Assembly: GCA_014898425.1 (NCBI GenBank) | Contig: RCSZ01000008.1 | Coordinates: forward strand, 507,501 to 571,500 | DNA from: Botryotinia globosa | Lineage: Eukaryota; Ascomycota; Leotiomycetes; Helotiales; Sclerotiniaceae | Length of the DNA stretch: 64,000 nt | Reading direction: 5' to 3' | Part shown: one piece after another, positions 32,011 through 43,508 of the stretch | Position numbering within the stretch: position 1 is the stretch's first letter | Layout of the letters: the number at the start of each line of letters is the position of its first letter | Notes under the pieces: generated by a model | Databases searched by the model: none | What the model was told of the DNA's origin: nothing | The model's input: the letters and a program-made list of their open reading frames with translations, nothing else | Translations under genes and position numbers: made by a program

Positions 32011-33829
32011 TTTGCCTTTTCTGACTGTGGATCAGAATCTCCGTGGTGTCTTTGCGAAGGTGAAGAAGATGTTGAATGCTGTTCTCGATCTGGTATGTTG
32101 AGGGTATGAGTACTTAACTTGGTTGTTGAGTCAGTTAACGATCTCTGATTATCAGAGAAATTGAGGCATACATAAGGATCTTAAAGCTTTTAGCGCGTCG
32201 CTAGCTATTAATAATCTCAGTCACATGAGTGCACCGACGTTCGGGGGACAGTGAATTATTGCAAGAGATTTAGGGTGAGCTACCAAGCTATGCATATTGG
32301 CCTTTCAGAACCTTGGGAATGAAGGTCGTGTTCTGTTGTCGTAGGTGAGAATATACAAGAAGGACTAATAGAATAACGCATATAATCGCCCAATGACCTA
32401 CGGTTTTTGTGAGTTACGAAACTCATTTTTTTGTAAGCTCCAGAACATATGGAAATCAAGAATTTACTGGGATATGGTTCCAAAGTTCCTCACAATGCAT
32501 TAATGTAACCTCTCCATCACTCCAGAAATTCCGGGAAAAGCCCATAGAATATGTCTATCAACACAATGTGACATTGCCATTCTCCTCACTACCTCTATTC
32601 CACTAGACGAAATCCTCCCAACAATCAGACCCCCAACCCTTCCCAAATCACCACACCCACTCAATCTTCCTCTTCTTGTCTGATCAAACATACATTTTTC
32701 TCAAACATCACTCCTACCTCGAGATCGAAGTATTATTCAAGCTAATCTCCGTCTAACAGCCTAAAATAAGCGAATTCTTGGCGCCTGAAGACTAGCGACT
32801 AAGCAAGATGATAAAGATTTGCTGATGTAGATTTGTCTTCGAGGGGATGCTGAAGCTCTGTTTAAGAACCAAGCACCGATTTCATCGGTTGAATTTCTTG
32901 TGGGAGTCTAAGGTAGGGGACCTCCAGTTTTTTTTATCAGGAAATGATGATTTAAATGAAAAAATTGTTATTTTAGAGAGGTTTATCCTACAGTAAGTCA
33001 AATAGACATAAACTGCTATGCATGAGCTTAAGCGCGATCTTCTATTTATTTTTTCATACTTCCATGGATCTGTCGCGTGGAAAAGGAGCGGCTCTCCATC
33101 TGTGTTCTTTCGTCCGCCACTTTATTCATCATCGCTTTCTCTTGTATTCAAAATTTACCGCTTGCAGTTATTACAGAATCAAACTCTATCCAGAGAAGCT
33201 AGAACTACTTTCTCAAGATTTCTAAAGCCCACTGGCGTACTTCCAGTGATCTATCCGCGTCTGACCTGGACCGGCTCTAGTTTTTTTTTTTTTTTTTTCA
33301 AAAGTCACAACCAAAGATCATGTAAATACATTCCATATACACAGAATGAAGACCTCTAAGGTATGTATGTATTATTATTGCTCCAACAAACAGTAAATAT
33401 TCGCCCAGATGAGTTTCTTCAACCTTTCTGTCACGTGCCAGAAAACTTTGACAGTTCTTTGTTGCATGTCTGCTACAGGCGGTTGGAGCCCATAAGCCCC
33501 CTGTAACTTTCGGGAAATGACCCTAAAGATATTCCTAGGAAATTTTCTTTTCTTTTCTCTCCGATGTCAAATCGAATCCCGCCATTTCCATCTCCGCTGC
33601 CACTTGCCTGCGGTCTGCGATCCCATCTATGTACGCACATGTTCATCACAACTGCACTCTCAGTAAAAAAGCAGTTCCGCACCTAAAATTAGGACATGTC
33701 AAAAGCAAACTGTTTCATACGATGATAACTATCCAGCGCCAGTATCTTATCCTAGCCCAGACTCCCAAGCCATATCTTGTTTCGCAGCCTCAGCAACCTC
33801 GCAGCCTTCCAATTCTTCCCAGAACTTCT
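32011..33829. other. Largest spacer inside the array
   Basis: No coiled-coil exon found on either strand. Frames at 32500-32691 and 33473-33682 (minus) and 33018-33359 (plus) have no recognisable domain. It could hold a deleted copy. Confidence 0.45.
33281..33298. repeat. Homopolymer of 18 T
   Basis: Uninterrupted T run in the spacer between array copies F and G. Confidence 0.9.
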
Positions 33830-34098
33830 TTAGTTCCCATCGCATTGCAACATCACCTCCTCAACAACACTTCGCAAATACTCAAGAGCCAAACTTGCTC
33901 TCGCGATTGCGACTCTTTGGCGCCAACGACGGACTGTTTCTACCCTCCATATTCGACGTTGTGCCTCGCCTCGTTCAAATTCCTCATCCTGTAGTAAGGG
34001 GTCAATAGTTAGTCCTGAATGAGAGAATTGAAAGTACAGGGAAAAGAGCTTACCTCTTCTGCTGATTGAAGGTCTTGCTCATAAATATTGGGATCCAT
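33830..34098 (-). CDS. Coiled-coil array, copy G (short, possibly frameshifted)
   Basis: Exons 34054-34098 (15 codons, MDPNIYEQDLQSAEE) and 33830-33988, joined by a phase-0 intron GTAAGC...CTACAG, give 67 aa, among the shortest in the array. Exon 2 is an Arg/Glu-rich helix (RGEAQRRIWRVETVRRWRQR) followed by LALEYLRSVVEEVML. Past this point another frame continues with helical, acidic sequence (WELKKFWEELEGCEVAEAAK) for about 30 codons, which suggests a one- or two-base indel removed the original C-terminus. The LEYLRSVVEE stretch resembles the LENLRNLVRE end of copy H. Confidence 0.5.
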
Positions 34099-34313
34099 TT
34101 TCCAGATGTGCAATAGATTTGTTGTTTTGTGGTTACTTATGATTCCCGGCTGTAGAAGAACTCGTATTCGTATTCGGATATGTAGATGTTAAGAAAGAAA
34201 GACGGATCTTGTAAGAGAAGCAAACGCTTTAAATGATAAATGAGCGGGTAACGATCGACCGTAGTGTGGGGGCATATGAACCAATTCGCATTCTTCCAAT
34301 CAATAATACCACA

Positions 34314-34623
34314 TCATTCCCCAGCTTCTCTGACGAGATTGCGCAAGTTTTCCAGAGCTCTGATTGCTGATATCAGAGCCAATTCTCTCTCTATCTCGGC
34401 AACTCTTCGAACAATCTCGCGCGCCATTTCTTCAATCTGTCTCATAAGTTCGATTAACGATTCATCGGGGGTTTCGGTTGATGAGTCTTGAAGATCTCTA
34501 ACAGCTTGATTCTTAGAAATATGTATTAGGTCTGGTTGTGATGTGAAGGAAGGTAAGGAAAAGGCTGAAGCTTACAAGTCTTGTAACTTGATCATGTAGC
34601 CTAGTAGTGCTGAGATCCGCCAT
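34314..34623 (-). CDS. Coiled-coil array, copy H
   Basis: Exons 34576-34623 (16 codons, MADLSTTRLHDQVTRL) and 34314-34511, joined by a phase-0 intron GTAAGC...TCTAAG, give 81 aa. Exon 2 is acidic and strongly helical (ESLIELMRQIEEMAREIVRR, VAEIERELALISAIRALENL) and ends LVREAGE. The second exon has no ATG near its start, so the gene is visible only through splicing. Intact; function unknown. Its C-terminal helix resembles that of copy G, suggesting G and H are sister copies. Confidence 0.6.
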
Positions 34624-34914
34624 GTTGGATGGAAACGAATTCTACCAAGCCAAAGACAATCTACGTAAACTTTGGATTGTAGAAGGTGGAAGTTCCTAGG
34701 TATTGTTAAATATGGATAATAAGAGTTCCCGAGTTCGATGAGATTATGTGGCTTTCGAGAGATTGTGGGGTAGAATACCACCTGCATACATAAGTAGGAA
34801 GTTTGACGTCACGTTATGTGCTGGAGAGAGCAGATATACTAGTTATAGTCATATGCCTTCACTTTCCATGACTGAATTTGTTTTCAGAGAAGATATTTAA
34901 AGTTATATTATTTA

Positions 34915-35372
34915 TCACCTATCATAAATTGGAATTTTATTCCTCATAGATGTCTGACAGCGCAAATCGAAGTAAGTATGAGATATCTTACCTTGCAAGC
35001 AAGCCCAAGCAGCTTGATGAAGCAAGTATGCCTTTCTTTCCGCCTCGATTCTCTCTTCATCACTTATTCCCTCTGCACACAAGTACCACGATAAGTAGTA
35101 CTTGTAACAAGCCAGTTGACCACTCGAAAATTTGATCAATCTTCTGCAACTTCTGACCGTATAGTCTTCTTCTTGAGTAGCAACACCAGAGGCCATGATT
35201 TGTTTGATTTGGAGTGTATTCTCTTTGATTTCATCTCCGGTATGGTTGATTCTGATAAGTATCTGGGAGAGATATGGTTAGAATGGCTTGATATCGATCT
35301 GGGAAGAGATTTCAGTGTGCGCCAACTTACGTTCATGATTTCGTATTTCTTCTCCTCGATTCTGGAAGGCAT
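34915..35372 (-). CDS. Array copy I, helical but Cys/Tyr-rich
   Basis: Exons 35331-35372 (14 codons, MPSRIEEKKYEIMN) and 34915-35262, joined by a phase-0 intron GTAAGT...CCCAG, give about 129 aa. The second exon is helical (GDEIKENTLQIKQIMASG, then SDEERIEAERKAYLLHQAAW) but has more Cys, Tyr and Trp than its neighbours (LACYKYYLSWYLC). A GTAAGA donor after CLQ at about 34990 means the last 25 codons may be intronic, with a further exon not found. Gene layout matches the array; sequence kinship is weak. Confidence 0.5.
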
Positions 35373-35790
35373 TTTAGGGTTATTATAGCGGGTTGCGTTA
35401 CTGAGAAGTTGTATCTTGATCTGAGAGGTTTGGTAAAGACTGAGGTAGGATCTTGGACTTGAGCTGAGAAGGTGAAGTATCTGGGCAACTTCGAGACTTG
35501 GAGGAAAATATAGCTCGCTAAATAAAGGATTCCATAGTTTCACTTCAAAGTTACGAGCAAACATACACGAATCTAGGGACTGATATCGATGAAAGACGGG
35601 AAAGTGCTTGATATTTATTGTCATTCTTCAGATGAGAGACTGAATGTCACATCATATGGGAAATCCTTGCTCGGCACCCTCTAGAACACTTTCCCCAAGC
35701 GCAAGCATCATTGTTGTGACCCATAACCCTTTGAATCTATGCGAAATGCTCAAATCAGACTGATAATGACACAAATCTCAGCATAAATCA

Positions 35791-36179
35791 TCAATACTCC
35801 CAAATGCTCTGTTCCTCAGTATCAAGAGTAGTGTACTGCGAGAGAGCCTTTTCTACTTCCTCCAGATGTGCGACACATTTGAGATCCATCTCCTTAACAT
35901 GTTCCACCCGCTTCTCCATATTGCCGAGACCTTTCTTCAATGCTTCCAAAACGGCGACATATTGAAGTCGTTGGCAGCAGGTTCCCGTCATCTCTATTTT
36001 CATTTTGTACCACTTAAGAGTTTCGATATCTTGTTGAATCCGAGCGAGAAATATGGCGAACTCGTTGCGTAATTGGACAAATTTGGAGCGCTGGTTTTTC
36101 TATAGGTATCTTATTAGTATAAAGAAACGAAAAGGTTCATGTTTTAACCTACCATGTTTTGGAGGGCTGTTGGAGGCAT
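35791..36179 (-). CDS. Coiled-coil array, copy J
   Basis: Exons 36153-36179 (9 codons, MPPTALQNM) and 35791-36099, joined by a phase-0 intron GTAGGT...TATAG, give 111 aa. Exon 2 is a continuous helix with a Cys-Cys pair (QLRNEFAIFLARIQQDIETL, TCCQRLQYVAVLEALKKG, GNMEKRVEHVKEMDLKCVAH) and an acidic end EEQSIWEY. The N-terminal MPP is shared with copy B. Intact; function unknown. Confidence 0.6.
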
Positions 36180-36874
36180 TCTTGATGTTGGTATCGAATC
36201 AAAGTTTTTTGTGTAGAACTTTGACGAAGTTGTGAATATCTTCGAGGCAAGGGTTCAAGAGGGTTTATATGTTTTTGGATCTGTGATAAGCGATCTCTTC
36301 ATGGCAGGGAAGCAGACTGAGAAAGATTCACTGCCAAAGATTAGAGCCAATCGTTATAGCAGCTTTTTCTTTTATGAGCAGATTTACAATTCACTGTTTA
36401 TTATCAGAAAACGGAAACATTTGAGACAGCATTGAACACTGAAATCATGCAAAAGAATCCTACTTCACATACATCCTGCATCTAAATCATGCTTCATAAA
36501 GTTCTCTCAGCGCTACATTCAACCTCTTTGTGACTTCATTTCTCTCTGGAATTCTAGCATGAGTATGGTCAATGACAACTTTTTCTTTATTTTCATGGGC
36601 GTCTTGAATCCTAGAAGTTCTTTTCCCTACCTACCTAGGTAGACCTCCCATAAAACCAGACCTAAAACGTAGGTCTGCACTTTGTATCCTGCCCCAATCC
36701 CGTATTCAGTCCTTGTATCATACCCTCTCTATTCTGTGACCGGTGATACCATGTTCAATGACTTGGACAATTAATTATCAGTAATTCTCTTTAAACCCAG
36801 CGCACAGTAATGAGTGGAAGAAACCAGAAGCTCGCCGGTCAAAAATCAAGGTGCCAACCCAGAACTTACTTAGA
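36180..36874. other. Spacer between array copies J and K
   Basis: No exon recognised. Contains a short CTACCTACCTAGGTAG-type partial palindrome near 36628-36645. Confidence 0.45.
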
Positions 36875-37244
36875 TCATGACCCTTTTACCTTCCCTTCCT
36901 TGTTGCTATCATCGTCTGCATCTCTATCTTTATCTCCACTGCCAGGACCAACTAAAGCACAACAATCTTTGTGCTCAGCACCCGCCTCCTGTAGCTTCTT
37001 CGTAATATCCTTCAGTCGCTCTTGAATCCCCTCCAGCTCTGAGATGTGCCTGTCATTCTTTTGCTTATGCTGCCGAAGCTCTTCTTGTGTTGCTCGTATT
37101 TGCTTGTTCAAGTCAAATGCGTTTTGATCGAAGTCCGCGCAGGTTTTTTTCTTCATTGAAATTGTTAGTGGATCTCCATGTGATCGTGAAAGAGACAAGA
37201 TTAAAACTTACGAAGCCATCTTCAAGCTCTAGCGATTTAGACAT
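36875..37244 (-). CDS. Coiled-coil array, copy K
   Basis: Exons 37212-37244 (11 codons, MSKSLELEDGF) and 36875-37150, joined by a phase-0 intron GTAAGT...TGAAG, give 102 aa. An in-frame upstream ATG at 37310 would add 22 residues; the nearer ATG is chosen because array first exons are short. Exon 2 is a textbook heptad helix (FDLNKQIRATQEELRQHKQK, HISELEGIQERLKDITKKLQ), then a Cys-Cys and a Gly/Asp/Lys-rich tail. Intact; function unknown. Confidence 0.62.
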
Positions 37245-37958
37245 TTTTGTGGATCCGTGAAATCGAGACTGATTTTGGTTGTGTAAATATCCCTTGGTTG
37301 GTGTATTCATGTATTAAATTCGAAAGATTTCCGAATTAGCTTTGATGTGGTGAGAAAGTGAAGTGAATAAATATTTATTGAGTGAAGAGTAATATTGTTG
37401 GTCCATGCAAGCCATAGAAAAACAATCATTTTTTGGAGTATTAAGCATAGAAGTATTAATCTGACAATGATATTCACAAAGAATATCAGAGGACAAAGCA
37501 AAGTTTGAGGCCCTTTATATATATCTTGAGCTCCTACTCTTCCATATTTCTGCGGTCTCCTCCCAACAGATTACACTGCCTACGACCAGATGCTTCCATC
37601 TAGACTCCAAAGCCACGAACATATTAGGACATATATATTGCTCCACTGTTGGTATCTTCTTTTCTATAAAGAGACAAGAAGTTAGCATAACCACAATCTA
37701 GACCACTCAGCACCTCATACCTTTTCCGAACAGCAAAGAGCTTAATCTGGTGTACCTGATTTTTGACCCTGGTCCAGTAGTTTCATACAGGGAAATCGTG
37801 TTCTCTGCTGCATCAAAGCTAGTGCATATTAATTCAGGTCCTCATTTGTCGTATCTAGTCTACTCAAGGTTCCACTTTCTGTCGAGACATACAGAGATTA
37901 GTATATGGTCAGAGTAGTATTTAGTATGGAGTGTACCACTTGACTTGAGCTTGGGTCA
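37245..37958. other. Spacer between array copies K and L
   Basis: No exon recognised. Confidence 0.45.
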
Positions 37959-38759
37959 TCAAATCCATAGATATTGGGGAGAACATACGATTCGAGGCTC
38001 ATGTTTGCCGCCAATATTACCACGTGGAGTTTCCGAGCCTAACAACTCCGCCAGAATAATCTTCTTGACTTTTTGAAGCAAATTTTCCTCGTACGATGCA
38101 AGCTTCTCGCCTAATTCACGCTCTTGGCTTTCCATCAAAATTGATTGATATAAAGCTGACTTCTCGTCCAACTCGCGCTCTTGATTCTCAATTTTAGATT
38201 TTTGAGACTTCAAATCTAACCCGATAGATTGAATGCATGTACTAAGTTTTTTTATCGAGAAATCTTCTTGGATTTTCAGCCTGTCCTCTGGTAACTGGAT
38301 ACTCTTTCTTATCTTGCAAGCTTCTGAAGAGATCCTCTGTCTTATATTGCTTCTCGTAGCAGCTTTCGAAAGACTTCAACGTTGCGATGTGAACATCGTA
38401 CGACTTTCGAGCCCCATCATAGCTCTGAATGACCGCCTTTTGATTTTGCTGATTGAGCTCTAAAGCATGGACACGCGAAGCTTGTAATTTCAGGTTGTGT
38501 TACAAACTTGCAATGATATTCTCATGGCCCAAAACCCTATTCTTCAGTGCTTTGTTGAATTGTTCGACATTTTTGATGCGATTGACCAGTGCGGGCTGCA
38601 AGAAAAAGGTTATCAGCTATATTCGCTACCAAAAATGAAAGCAGGTAAGAATCTCAACAAAAGACATAATACCGGTACATATGCCCGATGAATCAAAGTC
38701 ACGGAATTTCTCGGTCTTGCCGTAGCACCAAGAATTGCAGCTCTCTCTAATTCCTGCAT
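37959..38759 (-). pseudogene. Coiled-coil array, copy L (nonsense and frameshift)
   Basis: Exon 1 from the ATG at 38759 (MQELERAAILGATARPRNSV...) ends at a GTACCG donor and is phase 0 to an acceptor TTGCAG at about 38597. Exon 2 begins PALVNRIKNVEQFNKALKNR, meets TAA after HENIIASL (about 38505), continues in frame with helical sequence (RVHALELNQQNQKAVIQSYD), then shifts frame near 38325 and ends as a Lys/Glu coiled coil (KSKIENQERELDEKSALYQS) with the stop at 37959. It was the longest copy (about 270 codons) and is now dead. Its two similar SQERELGEK/NQERELDEK blocks are an internal repeat. Confidence 0.65.
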
Positions 38760-39419
38760 TATAGCGGTAGCGGATCTTAGAAAATTGGAGGTTTGGGTTT
38801 AAAGTGCTGGATGATTTGAGATATGCTCTCATCTGTGTACTTGAAAATGTTGAGAGACAAGTAATCAAATCGATGGATACAAGACTTACGTTTTCTGTAC
38901 AATTAAAGACCTAAGATGTGAGGGTTGAAGCTCAAAGGTCAATGTGAGCGGGAAGGTTTGTTTTTTGTGCGAAACGGAGGATGAATGAGACCAGGAGATG
39001 AAATCATGATGATTGTAAGCGCGATAGAAATTTATCTCAGCTTGAATTGGAAGGATCACATAGATCTCTTGTTTCTAAGTGACGGCTCCTGCCTATCTTA
39101 TTATTATCACATACCAACTGCAGTATCAAAGGGGAAGGAACGAGTGTGTCCGCCATACCACCAAATGACTTCCAATTGTCTTTGCCAAGTGCTCGAAAAT
39201 TCATACTTTGCTCCAGCCAAGATAATCACTAGTTGGTGAAACAAAAGACTCTATACGTATAACCAAAACAAAATCAACATTTTATCTCCAAAAATAAACG
39301 TATTGCCAACTCGTCTTTTCGCTGACCTACCATTCTCGAGCTTTCGTCCCTCTTGTCCATCAAAATCACTCGAGTCATTATCGTCCTCATTTCTCAACTA
39401 TACTCGAAGAAGTCGTGCA
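38760..39419. other. Spacer at the upstream end of the array
   Basis: No exon recognised; the frame at 38985-39239 plus has no domain. Confidence 0.45.
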
Positions 39420-40195
39420 TCAAGGCCTTTGATGTTCACTTCGAGAACAATTTGACCTCATCCAAATTGGATGATCCAATTCTGCCAGAATAGTGCTGTT
39501 AGCCTCCATGCCATGCTTCTTCTTCCCCAATTCAATAATCTTAGCCCTTTCTGCTATCGAGTCTTTTGTAAACGTGAATATTCTGACCCCAGAATTTTTG
39601 TAACCAGTAACTGTTCATCATTAGACGACTGACCAAGCAGGAGCTAGAACATATTCAAGAAAGTACCTTTTTCCGGACCACTGACTGTCCCGTCCTCGGT
39701 CAAGTAATGGAGGAAACCTCCACGTGTCACTAGAACAATATGCTATGCTTCAATCACATAGAGCCATGCCCGAAAAGCAGCGGCTCGTGCTTCGACGGCT
39801 TCATGATTAGGTGCATAGAAGTCTTTCTGGAAGATAACACAGATATTTGGAACCCCTTCTGGTCTCCCTTTAATATAGTACTCTCCAAAAGTAGTAAAAT
39901 CATTACAGAAACCTTCAAATTCCATCTATACTCCATAAAATCGAAACCAATCTTCTCCGCGCCAAAGGTCGATATCTCATCCTTGAACAGTTTGGGAATT
40001 TCTACACCCCTCAATGTATCCAGTGAAAACACTATATCACAAGGTTTTACGCTAAGCTCCCTAGCATCGAGTACTAGAAGAAAAGGAACGGCAAGTGTAC
40101 CGCTAAATTCAAAAAGGGTGATTTCAATGGCACGGCAATGGGGTGATGAAAGGATTAATTGAGTTAAAATTGGATCTGGAATGTGAAATCTGCGC
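39420..40195 (-). pseudogene. Decayed gene of unknown family
   Basis: The minus strand holds protein-like sequence broken by a frameshift and a stop: EFSGTLAVPFLLVLDARELS, GVEIPKLFKDEISTFGAEKI and GFDFMEY in one frame; EFEGFCNDFTTFGEYYIKGR and KDFYAPNHEAVEARAAAFRA in another after about 39925; a TAG at about 39741; then VTRGGFLHYLTEDGTVSGPE, an intron-like GTACTT...ACAG, and VRIFTFTKDSIAERAKIIEL to TGA at 39420. The mixed alpha/beta character differs from the coiled-coil array. I recognise no family and found no first exon. Confidence 0.45.
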
Positions 40196-41393
40196 TGTGA
40201 TGGGGATCAGCATATGAGTGAGGTATGTACGGAGAAGCAAAACAAACCTTGATATTTTGTCTTCAACCTCAGCGTGTCGAACAAGATACAGATTTGGAGG
40301 TATTTTGAGGGTAATGAATTAATCCAGATCATGTTAAAATTGAAGTTGATGCTGTAAGAAGAAGTCAATAATGATAGCCGGGAATAGTATATCATGAACG
40401 AAGAGACCTATCCAGAGCGCATTGTTCACTTCACACCTGCCTGTGATTGACTGCTATTGAACCCTACCTTATGAACTTAAATGGGGCATTTTATTCGTTA
40501 GATAAAAGCTTCATATGAGTGGGGTCTGCTGCCAGCATTCATATCCGCGTATACCTTCGCCCATTTGTGGTAGAACCCGAATTTTCGACAACGTCATGCA
40601 TGATACAGCTTCGCTTGAAGGCTTATCACAAGCATTCGTCCAGAACTTTCCATCCGAAGGTAAATAATCTGGTGATATATCTGAATACATGAAGTTGAAG
40701 CAGTCGGTATGTTCAAGAGAGGTTACAGGCGACGTCGACGTGAAGCAAACGATGGCGGAAGATGTGCACGGACCATTTAACTGCTCTTACCACTCAAGTC
40801 TCTTTTTCCTCATTATGATAATATCTTTGCCCTTGGCGATTAAAGACCATCATTCCATCAATAAGATGGATGATTGTCGACTGCATGTGTATCCCTAGAT
40901 GTTCTCCTTCTAAATACTAGACGAAAATTGGATCTTACATATATACCAAGGCTATCCTAATCGTCTAGTTTCTACACGCGACACGAGATACGAGACGAAA
41001 TGACTAGTATGTATGCGAGGTACACATCTCCTATTCCAGCAAGCACTCCTGTCATACTATCAAAATGGCCGATCAATCCATATCAAAAAGGTTGTTTCCC
41101 ATTCTTTTTATCAATTGATAAAAGTTCTCCTTTCCACAAATCTTACCAATTAGTTGGTCGGTCGTTTCTTTGTGTCCCCTGTCGATATGACGTTATGCAC
41201 ATTAGACAGCATTGGCACCAAGATTTTACAAACATATGAGCCGCGTCGGTGGGTTTGCAGCGCGTATTGAAGCGATAGGTAATATATTGTTGGATAAATT
41301 GAATGTTTCTTACATCTTGTAGCAAGTCCCTCAATATCTACTTTCTTTCCTGACTTTCTCGTTCAATTTACTGGTAAAAGCATCAGGAACACT
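40196..41393. other. Intergenic, nothing recognised
   Basis: Contains the probable promoter of the carrier gene at 41394. No other feature seen. Confidence 0.5.
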
Positions 41394-42837
41394 ATGGGGG
41401 GTTCGGATTCTGCAACCGAAGGAATTCTTCCTGTTTTTCTAGGAGCCCTTCAAGCCTCATTGACAGTTCTTTTGACAATAAGTTATGGAGTTATTGCATC
41501 GAGATTTAATTTGTTGAAGGAGTCTTCCACAAGAGATATCTCGAAAACGGCTGTTAGATTGTTTCTACCAGCGCTTTTAATCACAAATGTTGGAGAGGAA
41601 TTGAAATTGGATACTGCATATAGATATGTACCAGTATTAAGTGAGTTTTGCCCAATTATCTGTGTATCTACAAAGCTAACGATTGTAAAGTATGGGCCCT
41701 GGTATATACTCTATCATCAATGGCATTGGGAATGCTTCTTAAAAGAGCTTTTAAATTTCCCGCTTGGTGTGTACCGGCCAGTAAGCTCTCATTTCCTTCC
41801 CTATCCCTCAAGCGCACACCTCTAACAATACTGCAGTATGCTTCAACAACACTACCGCGCTCCCCCTCCTCTTAATCCAAACTCTTGACACAGCCGGTAT
41901 CCTCACCAATCTAACCATGTCCGAATCCGACACCCCCTCCGCAGCCCTCAGCCGCGCAAAATCCTATTTCCTCGTCTCTTCCATGGTAGGAAACAGTCTT
42001 ACCTTCACCCTTGGTCCTAGACTTCTAGACGACGAAGAAGCTCCCGACAAACCCGACGAAGACTCAAAACCAAGCCATACACACAGTCCCACTGAAAGCG
42101 ACGAGGAATATGCGCATCCCACCAACTCCGCCGGACCAACCGCAGAAGAAGAAGAAGAATACTCAAACGAAAATTCCACTCTTCTTCCACGCAGCGTTGT
42201 CCGAAGCAGAACTACTGCCGCCAAAAAGTCAAAGAAAGAATGGAAGAAAATCCCTCTCAAGATTCGAAACGTAATATCAACTCTCTATAGTTTCATTAAC
42301 GCCCCTCTCCTGGGCGCTCTCATCGGCGCTCTCCTAGGCCTTACTCCCCCTCTCCACCGCATCTTTTTCGACTCCCCCTCATCCGGCGGTATCTTCAAAG
42401 CCTGGCTCACCACCTCCCTCAAAAACATCGGCGAGCTATTCGCCGCCCTCCAACTCGTCGTCGTAGGCGCCAAACTTTCCTCTTCCCTCTTACGCATGAA
42501 GAAAGGTGAATACAGCGGAAAAGTCCCCTCACTTGTCGTTCTCACCATCTGTTTCATCCGCTTCATCTTATGGCCTATCATCAGCATCGGAGTCATCTAT
42601 CTCATTGCTTCCCACACAGGATGGTTGGATAACGATCCCACATTATGGTTCGTATTGATGTTGATGCCAACGGGACCACCGGCTACAAAACTCACAGCGC
42701 TGGCGGATGTGAGTGGTGCGGACGAGGAGGAGAAGATGGCGATTGCGAAGTTTATAACGGTGGCTTATGCCATTAGTCCGTTGATTTGTTTTGCGGTCGT
42801 GGGGAGTCTGAAAGCGTCTTTGGTGGTTAAGGGGTGA
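41394..42837 (+). CDS. Auxin-efflux-carrier (PIN-like) family membrane transporter
   Basis: Exons 41394-41640, 41691-41780 and 41837-42837 (both introns phase 1) encode 445 aa. The protein has the layout of the membrane transport family PF03547: an N-terminal block of five hydrophobic helices (GALQASLTVLLTISYGVIAS; FLPALLITNVGEEL; FNNTTALPLLLIQTL), an acidic cytosolic loop of about 120 residues rich in Glu/Ser, and a C-terminal block of five helices (APLLGALIGALLGLTPPL; ELFAALQLVVVGAKLSSSL; TLWFVLMLMPTGPPATKLTA). The asparagine and proline bends at the helix crossovers are present. Fungal members are organellar (often ER) carriers of unknown substrate. Codons end mostly in C up to about 42600 and in G after 42650. 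Confidence 0.9.
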
Positions 42838-43508
42838 GAAGCGAGGGGGCACAATGGTGGGTGTTTTTCGTGGGGGTAAGATTAGATGGGGAAGTGATAT
42901 GCAATACGAGAAGGAGTTACTCTGGGTACATAGTGGGTATTGCAAGGTATTGGATATACCTTAAGGATTTTTCGATAGACATAGAATTAGATAGAGTAAA
43001 CCAAAAGTCAGTTTACACACCTCCTGATCCCGTGTCCCCTCCCTCCCTCTGAACACTGAGGACACAAGTTCTGATCCTTCACTGTTCCCTCGTAACTTAG
43101 TTGAATGATTGTTTAATAGTTCAAAGCGCGTGCACATAAGATTGGTCCTTGCTATTTTTATGCAAAATCACCATTTGAATTCTTTCCCATTCACATGCCC
43201 AATTCGACATCATTTGTACTCATGCTCAAAGAATCCGCGGACGGAGCTCGAAATTGATATCCATATTCCATCAATCTTCATCTCATCACTTGACTTGAAC
43301 TCAATAATCAAAAGAAAGAATTTTGTTATGCAACATTATATTGAGTACATTGGATACTAAGGTAAAGCATCCAGGTATCTATAGACTATGGATCACTTTT
43401 TAACACAACGCCGAGACTCCTACAATGCACTCGTTCTATACATCGGTACCTGTCTTCAAATCTCTATTCCCTTTCCCCATTTCATCCACTTATCTCCATA
43501 TCACGTGC
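42838..43508. other. Intergenic between convergent genes
   Basis: 3' flanks of the carrier gene and of PUF6. Nothing else recognised. Confidence 0.5.

Noticed and set aside
26422..38759. Idea that the coiled-coil array is a fragmented transposon or one giant gene
   Set aside because: Each unit has its own ATG, phase-compatible intron and stop, and no reverse transcriptase, transposase or terminal repeats were seen.
41917..42837. PIN-like carrier as a short C-terminal protein from the internal Met at 41917
   Set aside because: Two upstream exons join in phase and supply the missing N-terminal helices.
42643..42945. Minus-strand ORFs opposite the carrier gene
   Set aside because: Shadow frames without domain.
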